A DNA stretch of 64,000 nucleotides from Myxococcales bacterium (GTDB taxonomy: Bacteria; Myxococcota_A; Polyangia; JAAYKL01), in the NCBI GenBank assembly GCA_012522445.1, contig JAAYKL010000046.1, positions 1-64,000 on the forward strand. The letters are read 5' to 3'. A program made the position numbers and the translations under genes. Positions 34,655-44,517 of this stretch are shown piece after piece. Position 1 is the stretch's first letter, and the number at the start of each line of letters is the position of its first letter. Below the pieces are notes generated by a model that was not told the origin of the DNA, made no database searches, and was given only the letters and a program-made list of their open reading frames with translations.

Positions 34655-36907
34655 TCAACCGATTTCCAAATAAGAGAACAGCAGCACTTTGCGGCCAAAG
34701 GCGGGAAACTCCACCTCGACCTTGGGGTTGGCGCCGGGTTGCACCGATACCACGCGCCCCTTGCCGAAGCGCGCGTGTCCCACGATTTGCCCGGGCACCA
34801 AGACGCTGCCGGATTCGGGCAACTGCGAGTACTCGGGATCGACCCAGATGTCGGTCTTGGGCCGCGGCGGCGCCGGGCGGGGCGTCATGGCCGATCGAAA
34901 AGGGGTCCCAGCGCCCACCGGTGCGCGGTAGTCGCCATAGGAGCGGCGCGTTGACGGCGGTGACAAGAGCTCGGTCTTCACGCCCTCTGCCGCCAGGTGG
35001 CGGACGATGTCCGATGGGATGTTGCCGATGAAGCGCGAGGGGGGATTGCTGCGCGTGTTGCCGTAAAGCCGGCGCTCCCGGGCCCGCGTAATGTACAGTT
35101 TTTGGCGCGCGCGCGTCAGGGCCACGTATCCCAGGCGCCGCTCTTCGTCGATGGCGTCGGTGTCGCCCAGCACGGCATCCTCGCTGCGCACCAGGGGAAA
35201 CAACCCCTCCTCCATGCCCGTGACAAACACCGTGTTGAACTCGAGCCCCTTGGCCGAGTGCACGGTCATCAGCGTGAGCTGATCGGCGTTGAAGTTCGCC
35301 GCGTCGATGTCGGTTTGCAGCGTGATGAGCTCGAGAAAATTATCGAGGGTCGGCTCTTCGGCGTCCGCGACAAAGTCCTCGATGGAGCCGACGAGCTCTT
35401 GCACGTTTTCGATGCGCGCGTCGGCCTCGGCGGTGTTTTCCAATTCGAGGCGCGCGACGTAGCCGCTGTCTTCAATGACGCGCCCCGCCAAAAAGAACGG
35501 CCCCTCGGCGATCTCGTTTTGCCAGCGCTGCACCATCTGCTTGAACGCCGCCAGCTTGGGGATGGCCGCGGCGCCCAGGGTGTCGCGATCGGCGAAGTCA
35601 ATGGCGTCAAAGGCGCTGCACTCCTTGGCCACCGCGAGCTCGATCAGCCGGTCGATGGTGGTCTTGCCGATGCCCCGGGGCGGGGTGTTCACCACGCGCA
35701 CAAAGGCCGTGTGATCGGCGGGGTTTTGAATGAGGCGCAGGTAGGCGATGATGTCCTTGACCTCGGCGCGCTCGTAAAACCGCATGCCCCCCACCACGCG
35801 ATGGGGGATGTTCATGGCGCGCAGCACTTCTTCAAGAACGCGCGACTGTGCGTTGGTGCGGTAGAAGACGGCTTGCTCCGACAGCGCCGTGCCCTTGGCA
35901 GCCAGCTCCTTGGCTGTCCGCGCGACAAAGCGCGCCTCTTCGCGCTCATCCGGGGTCGCCATCACCGAGATGCGCTCGCCCGCCGCGTTGTCGGTCCAGA
36001 GGTTTTTGGGGCGGCGCCCGGCGAGCTGTGACACCACGCCGTTGGCCGCAGACAAGATGTTTTGCGTCGAGCGGTAATTGCGGTCCAGGGTGACCGAGAC
36101 CGCGCCGGGGAACAGCTTTTCGAACTCCAAAATGTTGGTCACGTCTGCGCCGCGCCACGAGTAGATCGACTGGTCGTCGTCGCCCACCACGCAGATATTT
36201 CCGTGGGGCGTCAACATGCGCACCAGCTCCAACTGCACCTTGTTGGTGTCCTGAAATTCGTCCACCAGCACAAAGTCGAACATGCCCGCGATCTCTGCGG
36301 CCAAGGCGGCGTCGGCGCGCATGGACAACACCGTGCGGTACAGCAGGTCGCCAAAGTCCAGGGCCGAGGCCTCGCGCATGCGCTGCTCGTACAGGGCGTA
36401 AAGCTGCTGCACGTGCCTGCGGTAGAAATCGGTTTGCGGGTACTCATCGGGGCCTTGCAACACCTGCTTGGCGCGGTTGATCTCCGCGGCCACGGCCTTC
36501 GCCGGGAACTGGGTCGTCGACAGGTTGAGCTCCTTGAGCACCCGCGTCACCATGGCCCGCTGGTCTTGGTCGTCGTAAATCGTAAACTTGGGGTCCACCC
36601 CCATGCGCGGTCCATATTGCCGAAGCAAGCGCGCACAGCTCGCGTGAAACGTGGACACCCAGCACCGCGCGTCCTCGCCGAGCAGGGTCGCGACGCGGTC
36701 CAGCATCTCTTTGGCGGCCTTGTTGGTGAAGGTGACGGCCATGATGCGCCACGGGGCGACGCCGTGGTTGCGCACCAAATTGGCGATGCGGTACGTGATG
36801 ACCCGCGTCTTGCCGGATCCCGCGCCGGCCAGCACGAGCAAGGGCCCCTCCACGTGGCGGGCGGCCTGACATTGTTGTTCATTGAGCTCCGAAGACAGAT
36901 CAAACAT
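34655..36907 (-). CDS. UvrD/PcrA-type DNA helicase
   Basis: A 750-residue superfamily 1A 3'-5' helicase for DNA repair and replication. Motifs are AGAGSGKTRVITYR (Walker A), TFTNKAAKEM, STFHASCAR, VDEFQDTN (motif II), GDDDQSIYSWRGA (III), NYRST (IV), VHSAKGLEFNTVFV (V) and ALTRARQKLY (VI). The C-terminal 60 residues form the PcrA-type KOW/Tudor-like end (VGHARFGKGRVVSV), which contacts RNA polymerase in relatives. Length fits PcrA. It is convergent with the PilZ gene and divergent from folC. Confidence 0.95.
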   Translation of the reverse strand: MFDLSSELNEQQCQAARHVEGPLLVLAGAGSGKTRVITYRIANLVRNHGVAPWRIMAVTFTNKAAKEMLDRVATLLGEDARCWVSTFHASCARLLRQYGPRMGVDPKFTIYDDQDQRAMVTRVLKELNLSTTQFPAKAVAAEINRAKQVLQGPDEYPQTDFYRRHVQQLYALYEQRMREASALDFGDLLYRTVLSMRADAALAAEIAGMFDFVLVDEFQDTNKVQLELVRMLTPHGNICVVGDDDQSIYSWRGADVTNILEFEKLFPGAVSVTLDRNYRSTQNILSAANGVVSQLAGRRPKNLWTDNAAGERISVMATPDEREEARFVARTAKELAAKGTALSEQAVFYRTNAQSRVLEEVLRAMNIPHRVVGGMRFYERAEVKDIIAYLRLIQNPADHTAFVRVVNTPPRGIGKTTIDRLIELAVAKECSAFDAIDFADRDTLGAAAIPKLAAFKQMVQRWQNEIAEGPFFLAGRVIEDSGYVARLELENTAEADARIENVQELVGSIEDFVADAEEPTLDNFLELITLQTDIDAANFNADQLTLMTVHSAKGLEFNTVFVTGMEEGLFPLVRSEDAVLGDTDAIDEERRLGYVALTRARQKLYITRARERRLYGNTRSNPPSRFIGNIPSDIVRHLAAEGVKTELLSPPSTRRSYGDYRAPVGAGTPFRSAMTPRPAPPRPKTDIWVDPEYSQLPESGSVLVPGQIVGHARFGKGRVVSVQPGANPKVEVEFPAFGRKVLLFSYLEIG

Positions 36908-37016
36908 GGCGGCACCTTAGTCAGAAGCCCCAAGGGGTGCAATCCCGTTTTTCAAAGTGCTGCGGCGCGCGTTTTGCCGTATGCTCCGGCGAATTCGCAA
37001 CCCAGAAAGACCGCCC

Positions 37017-38291
37017 ATGAGCGCCCCTCCCCATTCGCCGACGTCCCCACACCACAGCGATTACCAGCAGGCGCTCTCCGCGCTCTACGCCCTGTCTCCC
37101 AAGGGCATACAGCTCGATCTGTCGCGGGTCTTAGCGGCCTCTCACCGCCTCGGCGACGTCCACCAGCGCCTGCGCGCCGTGCAAATCGCCGGCACCAACG
37201 GCAAGGGGACGGTCACCCGCGTCTTGGCACATGCGGCCCACCGCGGCGGGCTGCGCGTGGGCATGTTCACCTCGCCGCACCTGCACCGCTTTGCCGAGCG
37301 CGTGCAAATCGACGGGCAATGTGCCGACGACGACGCGTTGGCCCGAGCGCTGGGGCGGGTCCTGCAGCTCACCCGGCCGCCCGACGCCATCCCGCTCACG
37401 TTTTTTGAGGCCGCCACGCTGTGTGCCCTCTTGGTGTTCGCGCAGGCTCAAGTCGACATCGCCTTCTTGGAGGTGGGACTCGGCGGACGCCTCGACGCCA
37501 CGAGCGCCGTACCGCCCATCGCCACGACCATCACCTCCATCGGCCTGGACCACACCGCCCTGCTGGGCGACACCGAAGCCGCCATCGCCGCCGAAAAGGC
37601 CGCCATCGCACGTCCCGGCATTCCGATGTTCACCGGCGCGCTCCCAACAGAAGCCCACAACGCGGTGGCCGCCATTTGCCGCGCACGCCAGACGCCCTTG
37701 CGGGTCCTGGGCCGCGACTTCCACGTCGACGACACGCTCACACCGCCGTGGCCCGGCGCGCACCAGCGGCAAAACGCCCACCTGGCCCTGGCCATCTACC
37801 GGCACTTGCAACAACGCCACTTCCCCACCCTCGACGACGCCAACTTCCGCCGCGCCCTGGGCAGCGCCACCTGGCCGGGGCGATTCGAACGCATCGGCAC
37901 CCGCCCCACCTTCTTGCTCGACGGCGCCCACAACATGCCCGCCGCGCGCGCGCTGCTGGACGCCCTCGACGAACAGCGCACCCCGGTGGACACCCTGATC
38001 TTCGGCGCCCTATCCGACAAGCCCTTCGCGGAGATGTTCGCCCTGCTGCGCCCCATCTGCCGCCGCGTTATCTGCGTGGCGCCGCCCATCCAGCGCGCCT
38101 TCGATGCCGCGGCCTTTGCCCAACAGCATCACCTGCACCTGGCCCGCGATATGTCTGATGCATTGCAACAAGCCGCGCGCCTGTCTCCGGAGGCGTCATC
38201 CACGGTGTTGGTGACCGGTTCGTTTTTTACCGTGGCCGAAGCCCGGCGCCTGCTCACCGACGCGCCCAGCGATCCCCCGGTGGGATTGTAG
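37017..38291 (+). CDS. folC: bifunctional folylpolyglutamate / dihydrofolate synthase
   Basis: A 424-residue Mur-ligase-fold enzyme that adds glutamate to dihydropteroate and folates. Seen are the ATP loop GTNGKGT, TSPHLHRFAERVQI (the conserved SPHL motif), FLEVGLGGRLDATS, the SIGLDHTALLGDT motif, and DGAHNMPAA in the C-terminal domain. Length matches FolC. The ATG at 37017 was chosen at the start of conserved sequence. It is a single gene between divergent pcrA-like and convergent htrA-like genes. Confidence 0.93.
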   Translation: MSAPPHSPTSPHHSDYQQALSALYALSPKGIQLDLSRVLAASHRLGDVHQRLRAVQIAGTNGKGTVTRVLAHAAHRGGLRVGMFTSPHLHRFAERVQIDGQCADDDALARALGRVLQLTRPPDAIPLTFFEAATLCALLVFAQAQVDIAFLEVGLGGRLDATSAVPPIATTITSIGLDHTALLGDTEAAIAAEKAAIARPGIPMFTGALPTEAHNAVAAICRARQTPLRVLGRDFHVDDTLTPPWPGAHQRQNAHLALAIYRHLQQRHFPTLDDANFRRALGSATWPGRFERIGTRPTFLLDGAHNMPAARALLDALDEQRTPVDTLIFGALSDKPFAEMFALLRPICRRVICVAPPIQRAFDAAAFAQQHHLHLARDMSDALQQAARLSPEASSTVLVTGSFFTVAEARRLLTDAPSDPPVGL

Positions 38292-38329
38292 GCAACCGCA
38301 CGCAGCAAATGATGTGGCGGACTCCGCGC

Positions 38330-39490
38330 TTAGCGGATGGCGGGGCGGGCCTCGACGCGCACTTGGTGGACCGCGCGTTTGCCGTCGCGCAAAACCTCGA
38401 TGGCCACCACGTTGCCCACCCCGGCGGTGTTGGTCATCCAGGCCAGGGCCTCGACGCCTTTCACGGGTTGCTGGTTGAACGACACGATGATGTCGCCCGG
38501 TTGGATGCCCGCGCGGTGGGCCGGGCTGTTTTCGTAGAGCTCGGTCACCATGATGCCCTCGGTGGCCCCGGTCATCCGCCGCAGCTCGTCGTTGAGCTCG
38601 CGGATGCCCACGCCGATCCACGCCGGCACGATGCGCCCCGCGTTTTTCAACTGCGGCAATATGGTGCGCAGCATGTTGATGGGCACCGCAAACCCGATGC
38701 CCTGCCCCTCGGCGGAGATCGCCGTGTTCATGCCGATGACCTCGCCGGCGGTGTTCGACAGCGGCCCCCCGGAGTTGCCCGGGTTAATGGAGGCGTCGGT
38801 TTGGATGAAGTTTTGGTATCCCTGGGTGCGCATGCCGACGTCGCGCCCGCCGCGTCCCTTGGCGCTGACAATGCCCGCGGTCACCGTGTGCGAGAGGCCA
38901 AAGGGATTGCCGATGGCGAGCACCCACTCGCCCACCTCCAGCGCGTCGGAGTCGCCAAGCGTCACCGGGGTCAACTGCGGGGCGTCGATGTGCAGCAGGG
39001 CCACGTCCAAGGCCGCGTCGGCCCCCACCGGCGTCGCGGGCACCTCGCGTCCGTCCTCGAGCTGAATCATGATTTCGTAGGCGCCCTGCACCACGTGAAA
39101 ATTCGTGAACACATAACCCTGGGCGTCGATGACAAACCCCGTCCCCAGCGAGCGCCGCACGCGGTCCTGGTTCGGCAGGCCAAAGAGCTCGCCGAAGATA
39201 TTTAGGCCCCGGGGCCCCTCCCCCACCAATTGCTTGGCAAAGATGCTCACCACCGAGGGCTTGAGCTTTTTCACCGTGGCGACAAAGGACCCCGGCACAT
39301 TGGGATACACCACGCGCACCTCGGGGGGCGCAGACAGCGGCGCGGGGTCGGGCGTGGGTGTGGGCGCAGGAGAAGACTCGGAGAGGGGGCGGCATCCCGC
39401 GGGGCCGCTCAGACACAGCAGCAATCCCAGCAAGCCCAGCCAGACAGGGGAACGGCGTTTTGTCGGGCGGCTGTTCAGCTCTCGGAACAT
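38330..39490 (-). CDS. HtrA/Deg-type periplasmic serine protease (lipoprotein)
   Basis: A 386-residue trypsin-fold protease with one PDZ domain. The signal peptide ends SGPAGC (Cys at about 33), so it is probably lipid-anchored. A Pro-rich spacer follows, then the protease domain (about 75-285) with triad residues in TNFHVVQG (His), ALDVALL (Asp) and GNSGGPL (Ser). The C-terminal PDZ domain (about 290-380) has SPAHRAGIQPGDII. This is the DegS/DegQ single-PDZ layout. It overlaps DUF1844 by 16 bp and probably works in envelope quality control. Confidence 0.94.
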   Translation of the reverse strand: MFRELNSRPTKRRSPVWLGLLGLLLCLSGPAGCRPLSESSPAPTPTPDPAPLSAPPEVRVVYPNVPGSFVATVKKLKPSVVSIFAKQLVGEGPRGLNIFGELFGLPNQDRVRRSLGTGFVIDAQGYVFTNFHVVQGAYEIMIQLEDGREVPATPVGADAALDVALLHIDAPQLTPVTLGDSDALEVGEWVLAIGNPFGLSHTVTAGIVSAKGRGGRDVGMRTQGYQNFIQTDASINPGNSGGPLSNTAGEVIGMNTAISAEGQGIGFAVPINMLRTILPQLKNAGRIVPAWIGVGIRELNDELRRMTGATEGIMVTELYENSPAHRAGIQPGDIIVSFNQQPVKGVEALAWMTNTAGVGNVVAIEVLRDGKRAVHQVRVEARPAIR

Positions 39491-39795
39491 TCGGCCTTCG
39501 CAGAGGCGGCGATGAAGGCGGTGCGCAGGTTGTAGTGCACCTCGCGGATCAGGCGCTCCTCTTCGGTGGTGAGGTTGCCCTGCGTTTTGTGCATCAGCAT
39601 TTTCAGCATGTCGATGGTTTGACGCGCCATGCAGAGGTTGATGGATGTGATGTTGGTTTCGGGGTGCGGCACAAGCCCCAGGTGGTAGGCGGCAGAGGAG
39701 CTCAGTGACAGAACGAATGTGTTGAAATCAATGGGAATCCCGGGCTCGTCGAGTGGGTCTTTTACTTCGGGGATGTCCTGCAGGTTTTCGGTCAT
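39475..39795 (-). CDS. DUF1844 protein
   Basis: A 106-residue soluble protein of the DUF1844 family. It has the typical opening DFNTFVLSLSSSAAYHLG, a middle NLCMARQTIDML helix, and TQGNLTTEEERLI near the end. The function is unknown in the family. It is coupled to the downstream HtrA-like gene and follows a 60-codon gene by 23 bp. Confidence 0.85.
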   Translation of the reverse strand: MTENLQDIPEVKDPLDEPGIPIDFNTFVLSLSSSAAYHLGLVPHPETNITSINLCMARQTIDMLKMLMHKTQGNLTTEEERLIREVHYNLRTAFIAASAKAECSES

Positions 39796-39818
39796 GCCAA
39801 ACGCTCGTTTCTGCGATG

Positions 39819-40001
39819 TTACTCCGCGTCTTTTTGCGAATCGCTGCCGTTTTCAGCGTCGCCCATGACGATGGGTTCGCTCTCGCTCGCTTTGTCTGGC
39901 AGCGCCGCCAGATAGGTTTTTAGCTGTTTTTCGGAAACGACGCCGCTGCGGATATTTCTATCGAGGATGCGTCGGTCCATCTGTGTTTCAGGAATACTCA
40001 T
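39819..40001 (-). CDS. small conserved-looking protein upstream of DUF1844
   Basis: A 60-residue acidic, cytoplasmic protein. The segment MDRRILDRNIRSGVVSEKQLKTYLAALPD is typical of short helical proteins, and the tail is Asp/Glu/Ser-rich and disordered. I recall similar short proteins near DUF1844 in related bacteria, but this could not be checked here. No function is known. Position and codon use support it as real. Confidence 0.6.
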   Translation of the reverse strand: MSIPETQMDRRILDRNIRSGVVSEKQLKTYLAALPDKASESEPIVMGDAENGSDSQKDAE

Positions 40002-40088
40002 GTGAAAATCTCCGTAACCAGTGGGTTAATCAACTCCGAAGGAATATGGCCAAAAATCGGTGTTCGTCAACCCAAGGAAGCGATTTCT

Positions 40089-41327
40089 TCATCTATCAAA
40101 TAACATGGAAAGAAGTTGCGGCGCCAGGACTTCCCATTGGCGCAGTGCGGCCGATGCCGCGCCGGCGTGCGCCCATTTTTGTGTAACGGCGGGATTGCCC
40201 ATCGCAAACGACAGGGCCTGGCGCAGTGCCGCGGCGTCTCCGGGCGCGGTCAACCAGCCATTTTCCCGGTGCGAGATCACTTCACCGATACCGCCTGTGT
40301 CCGAGGCGATGACCGGGATTTGCGCGGTGAGGCCTTCGAGCACGACGAGGGGCATGCCTTCGTGGCGGCCATCGGGCATGGGCAAGGAGGGGACGACGAG
40401 CGCGTCACACGCGTGCAGCAACCGCGCGCGCATCCGCGGATCGGCGCTACCGGTAAACAGGGCGCGCACAGCGGTGTCCTTGGCCATCGCCTCCCAGGCA
40501 GGGCGCTGTTGTCCATCGCCGGCGGCCACCAACATGGCGCCCTCCAGACCCGCGAGGGCGCGCAGCAACACGTCCAGTCCCTTAATGGGCACCATGCGCC
40601 CCAAGAACAACACGGCGAAGCCCTCGATGCCCAACGCGTCGCGGACCGCTTCGCGCGGCATGTCTGTGCGCAGCTCGTCCCCAAAGCACCCCATGGGCAC
40701 CACGCGGTGATGCGGCAACGCGGCGCTGGGAGTTCCCAAAATCGCGGCGTACTCCGCGCGTAGCTGCGCCGAGACAAAGCCCACGTGACGGGCGTGGCGC
40801 GAAATTCTGCGGGCCATGGGCGCCCCCAACGGGATGCGCGACAACAGGTGCACGTCGCCGGAGTGGGCCAGTGCCAGGTGCGGCAATCGAGCGGGCGCAA
40901 ACACTGAGGCCAGGAGCGCCGAGGGCAACAACCAGTGGCTGATGAGGCCGTCCCAGTCGTTGGCGTGGCGTGCCAGGGATGTGCCCAGGGCAGCCAGGGC
41001 CGCGGGCATCTGCCACAGGCGGTGGGGTGCGCGGCGGAGGTTGTCGAGTACGCCGTCTCCGTAGAAGAGCGTCTGCCACCGGCGGGGGCGCACATAAGGC
41101 ACCCGCACAACCCGCACCCCGTCCATTGCCTCCGGTGTGATCGGCGATGCGGGCACAGGGGCACCGGCGGGAGACACCGGCGCGGGCTGCGGCGCCAACA
41201 CGGTCACCCGGTGTCCGCGCTGCACCAGGGAGCGGGCCATGCCGTGCACGAAGGCCCCCGGGGCATCGCCCAAAAAACGCGGATACGAAGTGGTGAGAAA
41301 ACCGATGTGCTTCGGCGCGTGGCTCAA
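40089..41327 (-). CDS. glycosyltransferase family 4 protein
   Basis: A 412-residue GT-B glycosyltransferase. The N-terminal Rossmann half begins HIGFLTTSYPRF with GDAPGAFVHGMA. The C-terminal half has VLFLGRMVPIKGLDVLLRA, AMLVAAGDG, and the nucleotide-sugar motif EGMPLVVLEGLTAQIPVIASDTGGIGE. It probably adds a sugar to a surface glycan or glycolipid. The start is TTG at 41327, overlapping the TGA stop codon of the GT2 gene (TTGA), with GAAGGGG upstream. No in-frame ATG fits. Confidence 0.88.
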   Translation of the reverse strand: MSHAPKHIGFLTTSYPRFLGDAPGAFVHGMARSLVQRGHRVTVLAPQPAPVSPAGAPVPASPITPEAMDGVRVVRVPYVRPRRWQTLFYGDGVLDNLRRAPHRLWQMPAALAALGTSLARHANDWDGLISHWLLPSALLASVFAPARLPHLALAHSGDVHLLSRIPLGAPMARRISRHARHVGFVSAQLRAEYAAILGTPSAALPHHRVVPMGCFGDELRTDMPREAVRDALGIEGFAVLFLGRMVPIKGLDVLLRALAGLEGAMLVAAGDGQQRPAWEAMAKDTAVRALFTGSADPRMRARLLHACDALVVPSLPMPDGRHEGMPLVVLEGLTAQIPVIASDTGGIGEVISHRENGWLTAPGDAAALRQALSFAMGNPAVTQKWAHAGAASAALRQWEVLAPQLLSMLFDR

Positions 41328-42142
41328 AGTTCGGAGGCCCCTTCGGCGAGCCCCGCCTTGGGACGCAACGCCATGCGGCGGCGCATCCACCAAGAGCGCA
41401 CAATGACCTTGGGCACGCGAAACACGCCGGTGGTCAGCGAGATGCCCGACACCTCGTCGCCGTAGAGCGGGCGCACACACACCTGCGCCAGGCGCGCGTC
41501 GATGCCGTGCAGGTGCGCCAGGATGTCGTTGGGGAAGCCGTAACGCGGCCACAATGATGCGAGCGGCAGTTGCGAAATGGCGGCGGCGCTGATGGCGGTA
41601 AAGCCGCACTGGGAGTCGCGCACGTCCCGGTAGCCCGAGGCATAACGCGTGGCAATGCTCAGCACGTGATTGCCGACAAAGCGCGACAGGGGCATGCGCC
41701 AAAACACCCCGGGATAAGAGAGCCGGTCGCCCTTGGCGTAATCCGCGGTGCCCGCAGCCACTGGCGCAATGAGGGCGGCCAGGTCATCGGGGTCCATTTG
41801 GGCGTCTCCCGCCATCACCGCCACGACGTCGGCGCGCCACTCCAGCGCGTGGGCATAACCCGTGACGATGGCCCCGCCCACGCCGCGGTTTTCGCCGTGG
41901 ACAACGAGCGTCAGCCGCGCGTTTTGCGGTTGCAGGCCGCGCACGATCACCGCGGTGTTGTCGGTGCTGGCGTCGTCGACCACGATGATGCGATCGACGT
42001 AATCGGGGATGGCGGTCACCGCGCGGGCGATGAGCTTTTCCTCGTTGTGTGCGGGCACCACCACGGCGATTTGTTTGTCAGCAAACATCGCCGCCATATA
42101 CCACAGCAGCGCCGCGTCGCAACGGTATAGATGGGCGGGCAT
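41324..42142 (-). CDS. glycosyltransferase family 2 protein
   Basis: A GT-A glycosyltransferase of up to 272 residues. It has VVVPAHNEEKLI, IIVVDDASTDNT, GENRGVGGAI and MAGDAQMDPDD (the DxD-type metal site), then a C-terminal region with amphipathic basic helices (SWWMRRRM) that may touch the membrane. The start at 42142 overlaps the MATE stop codon (TGATG). ATGs at 42097 or 42088 are closer to the conserved domain and are real alternatives. The likely partner is the GT4 protein next to it. Confidence 0.85.
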   Translation of the reverse strand: MPAHLYRCDAALLWYMAAMFADKQIAVVVPAHNEEKLIARAVTAIPDYVDRIIVVDDASTDNTAVIVRGLQPQNARLTLVVHGENRGVGGAIVTGYAHALEWRADVVAVMAGDAQMDPDDLAALIAPVAAGTADYAKGDRLSYPGVFWRMPLSRFVGNHVLSIATRYASGYRDVRDSQCGFTAISAAAISQLPLASLWPRYGFPNDILAHLHGIDARLAQVCVRPLYGDEVSGISLTTGVFRVPKVIVRSWWMRRRMALRPKAGLAEGASEL

Positions 42143-43509
42143 CAGGCCGCGACATCGTGCACCAGGCGCCGAATCCAAGCGCGGGAGCGGAAGCGCCACG
42201 CCCAGATGAAGAGCTTGACGAACTCTTCGCCGAAGGCCGCCAAGTAAACCAATGCGATGGGCCAGTGCCACGAAAAGGCCGCCAGATAACAAAAGGGAAT
42301 GCCCACCAACCACTGGCAAGAGACGTCCATGAACAAGACAAAACGCGTGTCCGCCCCGCTCTGCAAAATGCCCACGACACCCACCACATTGGCGGCGAGG
42401 ATCGGCGTGGTCAGCAGCATCGCCCACAGCACCGAACGGGCCGCCTCCAGGGTCTCTGCGGTCATCTGTCCGTAGAGCGAAAAGATGAGCGGCTCGCCGA
42501 GCCAAACCAACAAGACGGCGATGAGTGACGCGCCCACGCCAAAGGCCACCAAGACCTGGCTGCGGTACCACGCGTGCTGAAACTCTCCGGCCCCGAGGTG
42601 GTGCCCCATGATCACGCCTGTGGCCGTGGAGATGCCCCAGAAAAAGGCGAACATAATGGTGCGCATCGGCTGCACCATGCTGACGCTCGCCAGCTCGAGG
42701 GTCCCCATGTGGCCGTAAATCGCTTGGTAGACAAAGGCGCCCACGTGCCACGCCACGCCGCCGATCGTCAGCGGCACGCTGATGCGCAAAAAGTGGCGCA
42801 CCGCCTGGCTGTCCAGGGCGCGCCAGACGCGCAGCGGGGTGACGCGAATCGCCGTCTTGGCCACGGCCAAGTAAACGAAGATGAACGCCACTTCGATGAG
42901 CATCGACAAGAGGGTGGCCAGGGCCGCGCCGTCAATGCCCAGCGCCGGAGCGCCGAGGTTGCCGAAGATCAGCACCCAGTTGAGGAAGATGTTGGAGAGC
43001 ACCGCCACCGTCGTGAAGATGAAATTGACGTGCGGCCGCCCCATGGCATTGAGCCCCGCTCCCACGCTGGCGACGATGGTCATCCCCAAGGGCAACAGCG
43101 CGGTGATGCGCAAGTAGCGCGCCCCCAACGCGATGATCTCCCCCTGATCGGTGCCGATGCGCATGACCCCTGCGGGCCACAAAAACAGCAGCAGGCAAAG
43201 CGGCAACATCAGCAGCGCGCTCGCGGCCACGCCGATGTTCACGGTTTGCGCCAGGCGTTTCGTTTGCTTGGCGCCGAAAAACTGCGCGCCCAAAATGCCC
43301 ACCCCCGCGGCCAGCCCCCAGACAACGCTGTTGAAGAGCATGTGCAGGTTGGTGCAGAGCCCCACCGCGGCCAGCGAGTTTTCACCGATCTGCCCCAGCA
43401 TGAACATATCGGCGATGTAGCGCGACGAGTGCAGCAGGTACTGCAGGCTCACCGGGATGGCCAAGCGGAAGAGCTTTTGAAAAAACATTCTATCGAGGTA
43501 CGCGCGCAT
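42142..43509 (-). CDS. MATE-family transporter
   Basis: A 455-residue inner-membrane protein with about twelve hydrophobic segments and the MATE repeat layout. SLQYLLHSSRYIADMFMLGQIGENSLAAVGL opens helices 1-2, and the related second half begins near ISVPLTIGGVAWHVGAFV. It could export drugs or a polymer precursor. Two glycosyltransferase genes directly downstream make a role in glycan or lipid-linked export worth considering (inference). An ATG at 43488 is the alternative start. Confidence 0.85.
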   Translation of the reverse strand: MRAYLDRMFFQKLFRLAIPVSLQYLLHSSRYIADMFMLGQIGENSLAAVGLCTNLHMLFNSVVWGLAAGVGILGAQFFGAKQTKRLAQTVNIGVAASALLMLPLCLLLFLWPAGVMRIGTDQGEIIALGARYLRITALLPLGMTIVASVGAGLNAMGRPHVNFIFTTVAVLSNIFLNWVLIFGNLGAPALGIDGAALATLLSMLIEVAFIFVYLAVAKTAIRVTPLRVWRALDSQAVRHFLRISVPLTIGGVAWHVGAFVYQAIYGHMGTLELASVSMVQPMRTIMFAFFWGISTATGVIMGHHLGAGEFQHAWYRSQVLVAFGVGASLIAVLLVWLGEPLIFSLYGQMTAETLEAARSVLWAMLLTTPILAANVVGVVGILQSGADTRFVLFMDVSCQWLVGIPFCYLAAFSWHWPIALVYLAAFGEEFVKLFIWAWRFRSRAWIRRLVHDVAA

Positions 43510-43564
43510 ACACACTGTCCAGTTTGTCGCGTGACGGGGCTGCGGTGCTATCGGTGCACCGCAA

Positions 43565-44491
43565 TTAGGGCGACAGCAACGAGATCGCCACGCCCACGCG
43601 GAGGCCGTAGGTCGACACCACAAAGCGTTGCAAGCCGAGAAAATCGAGCATCTCCAAAATGATCGCGATGCCCGCCGGAAAGACATCGGCACGTTGGGCG
43701 CGGAGTCCGGTGCGGGCCATCCGCTCCTCGGTAGAGAGGGCGGCCATGCGGTAGAGCCAGCGCCGCACGGTGTCGCGCTCCAAGGCGAGGCGATGGATGC
43801 GGTCGCGGTCAAATGTTTCCAGCCCTTGCTCCAGGCAGCCCAGCGTCGTCGCGGTCCCACCCACGCCCACCAGCCGCGGCGCCGACCGGGGCGAAAACGG
43901 AAACGCCGCCTCGGCCAAAGCGTCGCGCACCAAGCCGCGCATGGCTTCGATGCGGGCCGTTGTCAGGCGCTCCCCCCCGGAGACGCGCTCGGTCAAACGC
44001 ACCACCCCCAAGGGCAAGCTCAAAAACGACCACGCGCCATCGCCGAGGCAGAGGCTCAGCTCCGTCGATTGTCCCCCCACGTCTAGCACCGCTGCATCTG
44101 CGAATTCCGGCATGTCCAGCAACGCCCCGCGGCTGCTGTATTGCGCCTCGGTTTTTGCGTCGATGATGTCGATGGGATGCCCGAGGAGCTGCCCCGCTGG
44201 CTCGGTGAACGCCGCTGCGTTGGACGCCATGCGCAGCACCGCGGTGCCCACGGCCTTCACCGGGACACGCGCCATATCAAAGGTGTCGCGCAGCTCGCGC
44301 AGCCCTGCCAATCCCCGGGCCATCGCCGTCTCCGACAGCCGCCCGTCGCGCGTCACGCCCTCGGAGAGGCGCACCGGCAAGGAGATGTCGCGCAGCACCG
44401 AAAACTGCCCCGCCGCATTGCGCTGCAGCCAGCATGCCGCAAATGTATTGGAGCCGATGTCGAGACCGATGGCGCTACGCAGGCCGTGCAT
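43565..44491 (-). CDS. Ppx/GppA-family phosphatase
   Basis: A 308-residue ASKHA-fold enzyme. It has GLDIGSNTF (phosphate 1), TEAQYSSRGAL (catalytic region), VLDVGGQSTELSL (phosphate 2) and GVGGTATTLG. It lacks the C-terminal HD-like domain of full-length E. coli Ppx, so it is the short exopolyphosphatase / pppGpp phosphohydrolase type. It should act on polyphosphate or pppGpp. It follows an OmpA-like lipoprotein by 26 bp. Confidence 0.92.
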   Translation of the reverse strand: MHGLRSAIGLDIGSNTFAACWLQRNAAGQFSVLRDISLPVRLSEGVTRDGRLSETAMARGLAGLRELRDTFDMARVPVKAVGTAVLRMASNAAAFTEPAGQLLGHPIDIIDAKTEAQYSSRGALLDMPEFADAAVLDVGGQSTELSLCLGDGAWSFLSLPLGVVRLTERVSGGERLTTARIEAMRGLVRDALAEAAFPFSPRSAPRLVGVGGTATTLGCLEQGLETFDRDRIHRLALERDTVRRWLYRMAALSTEERMARTGLRAQRADVFPAGIAIILEMLDFLGLQRFVVSTYGLRVGVAISLLSP

Positions 44492-44517
44492 GGAAGAGGG
44501 GGTGCGGCAAAGGGGGG

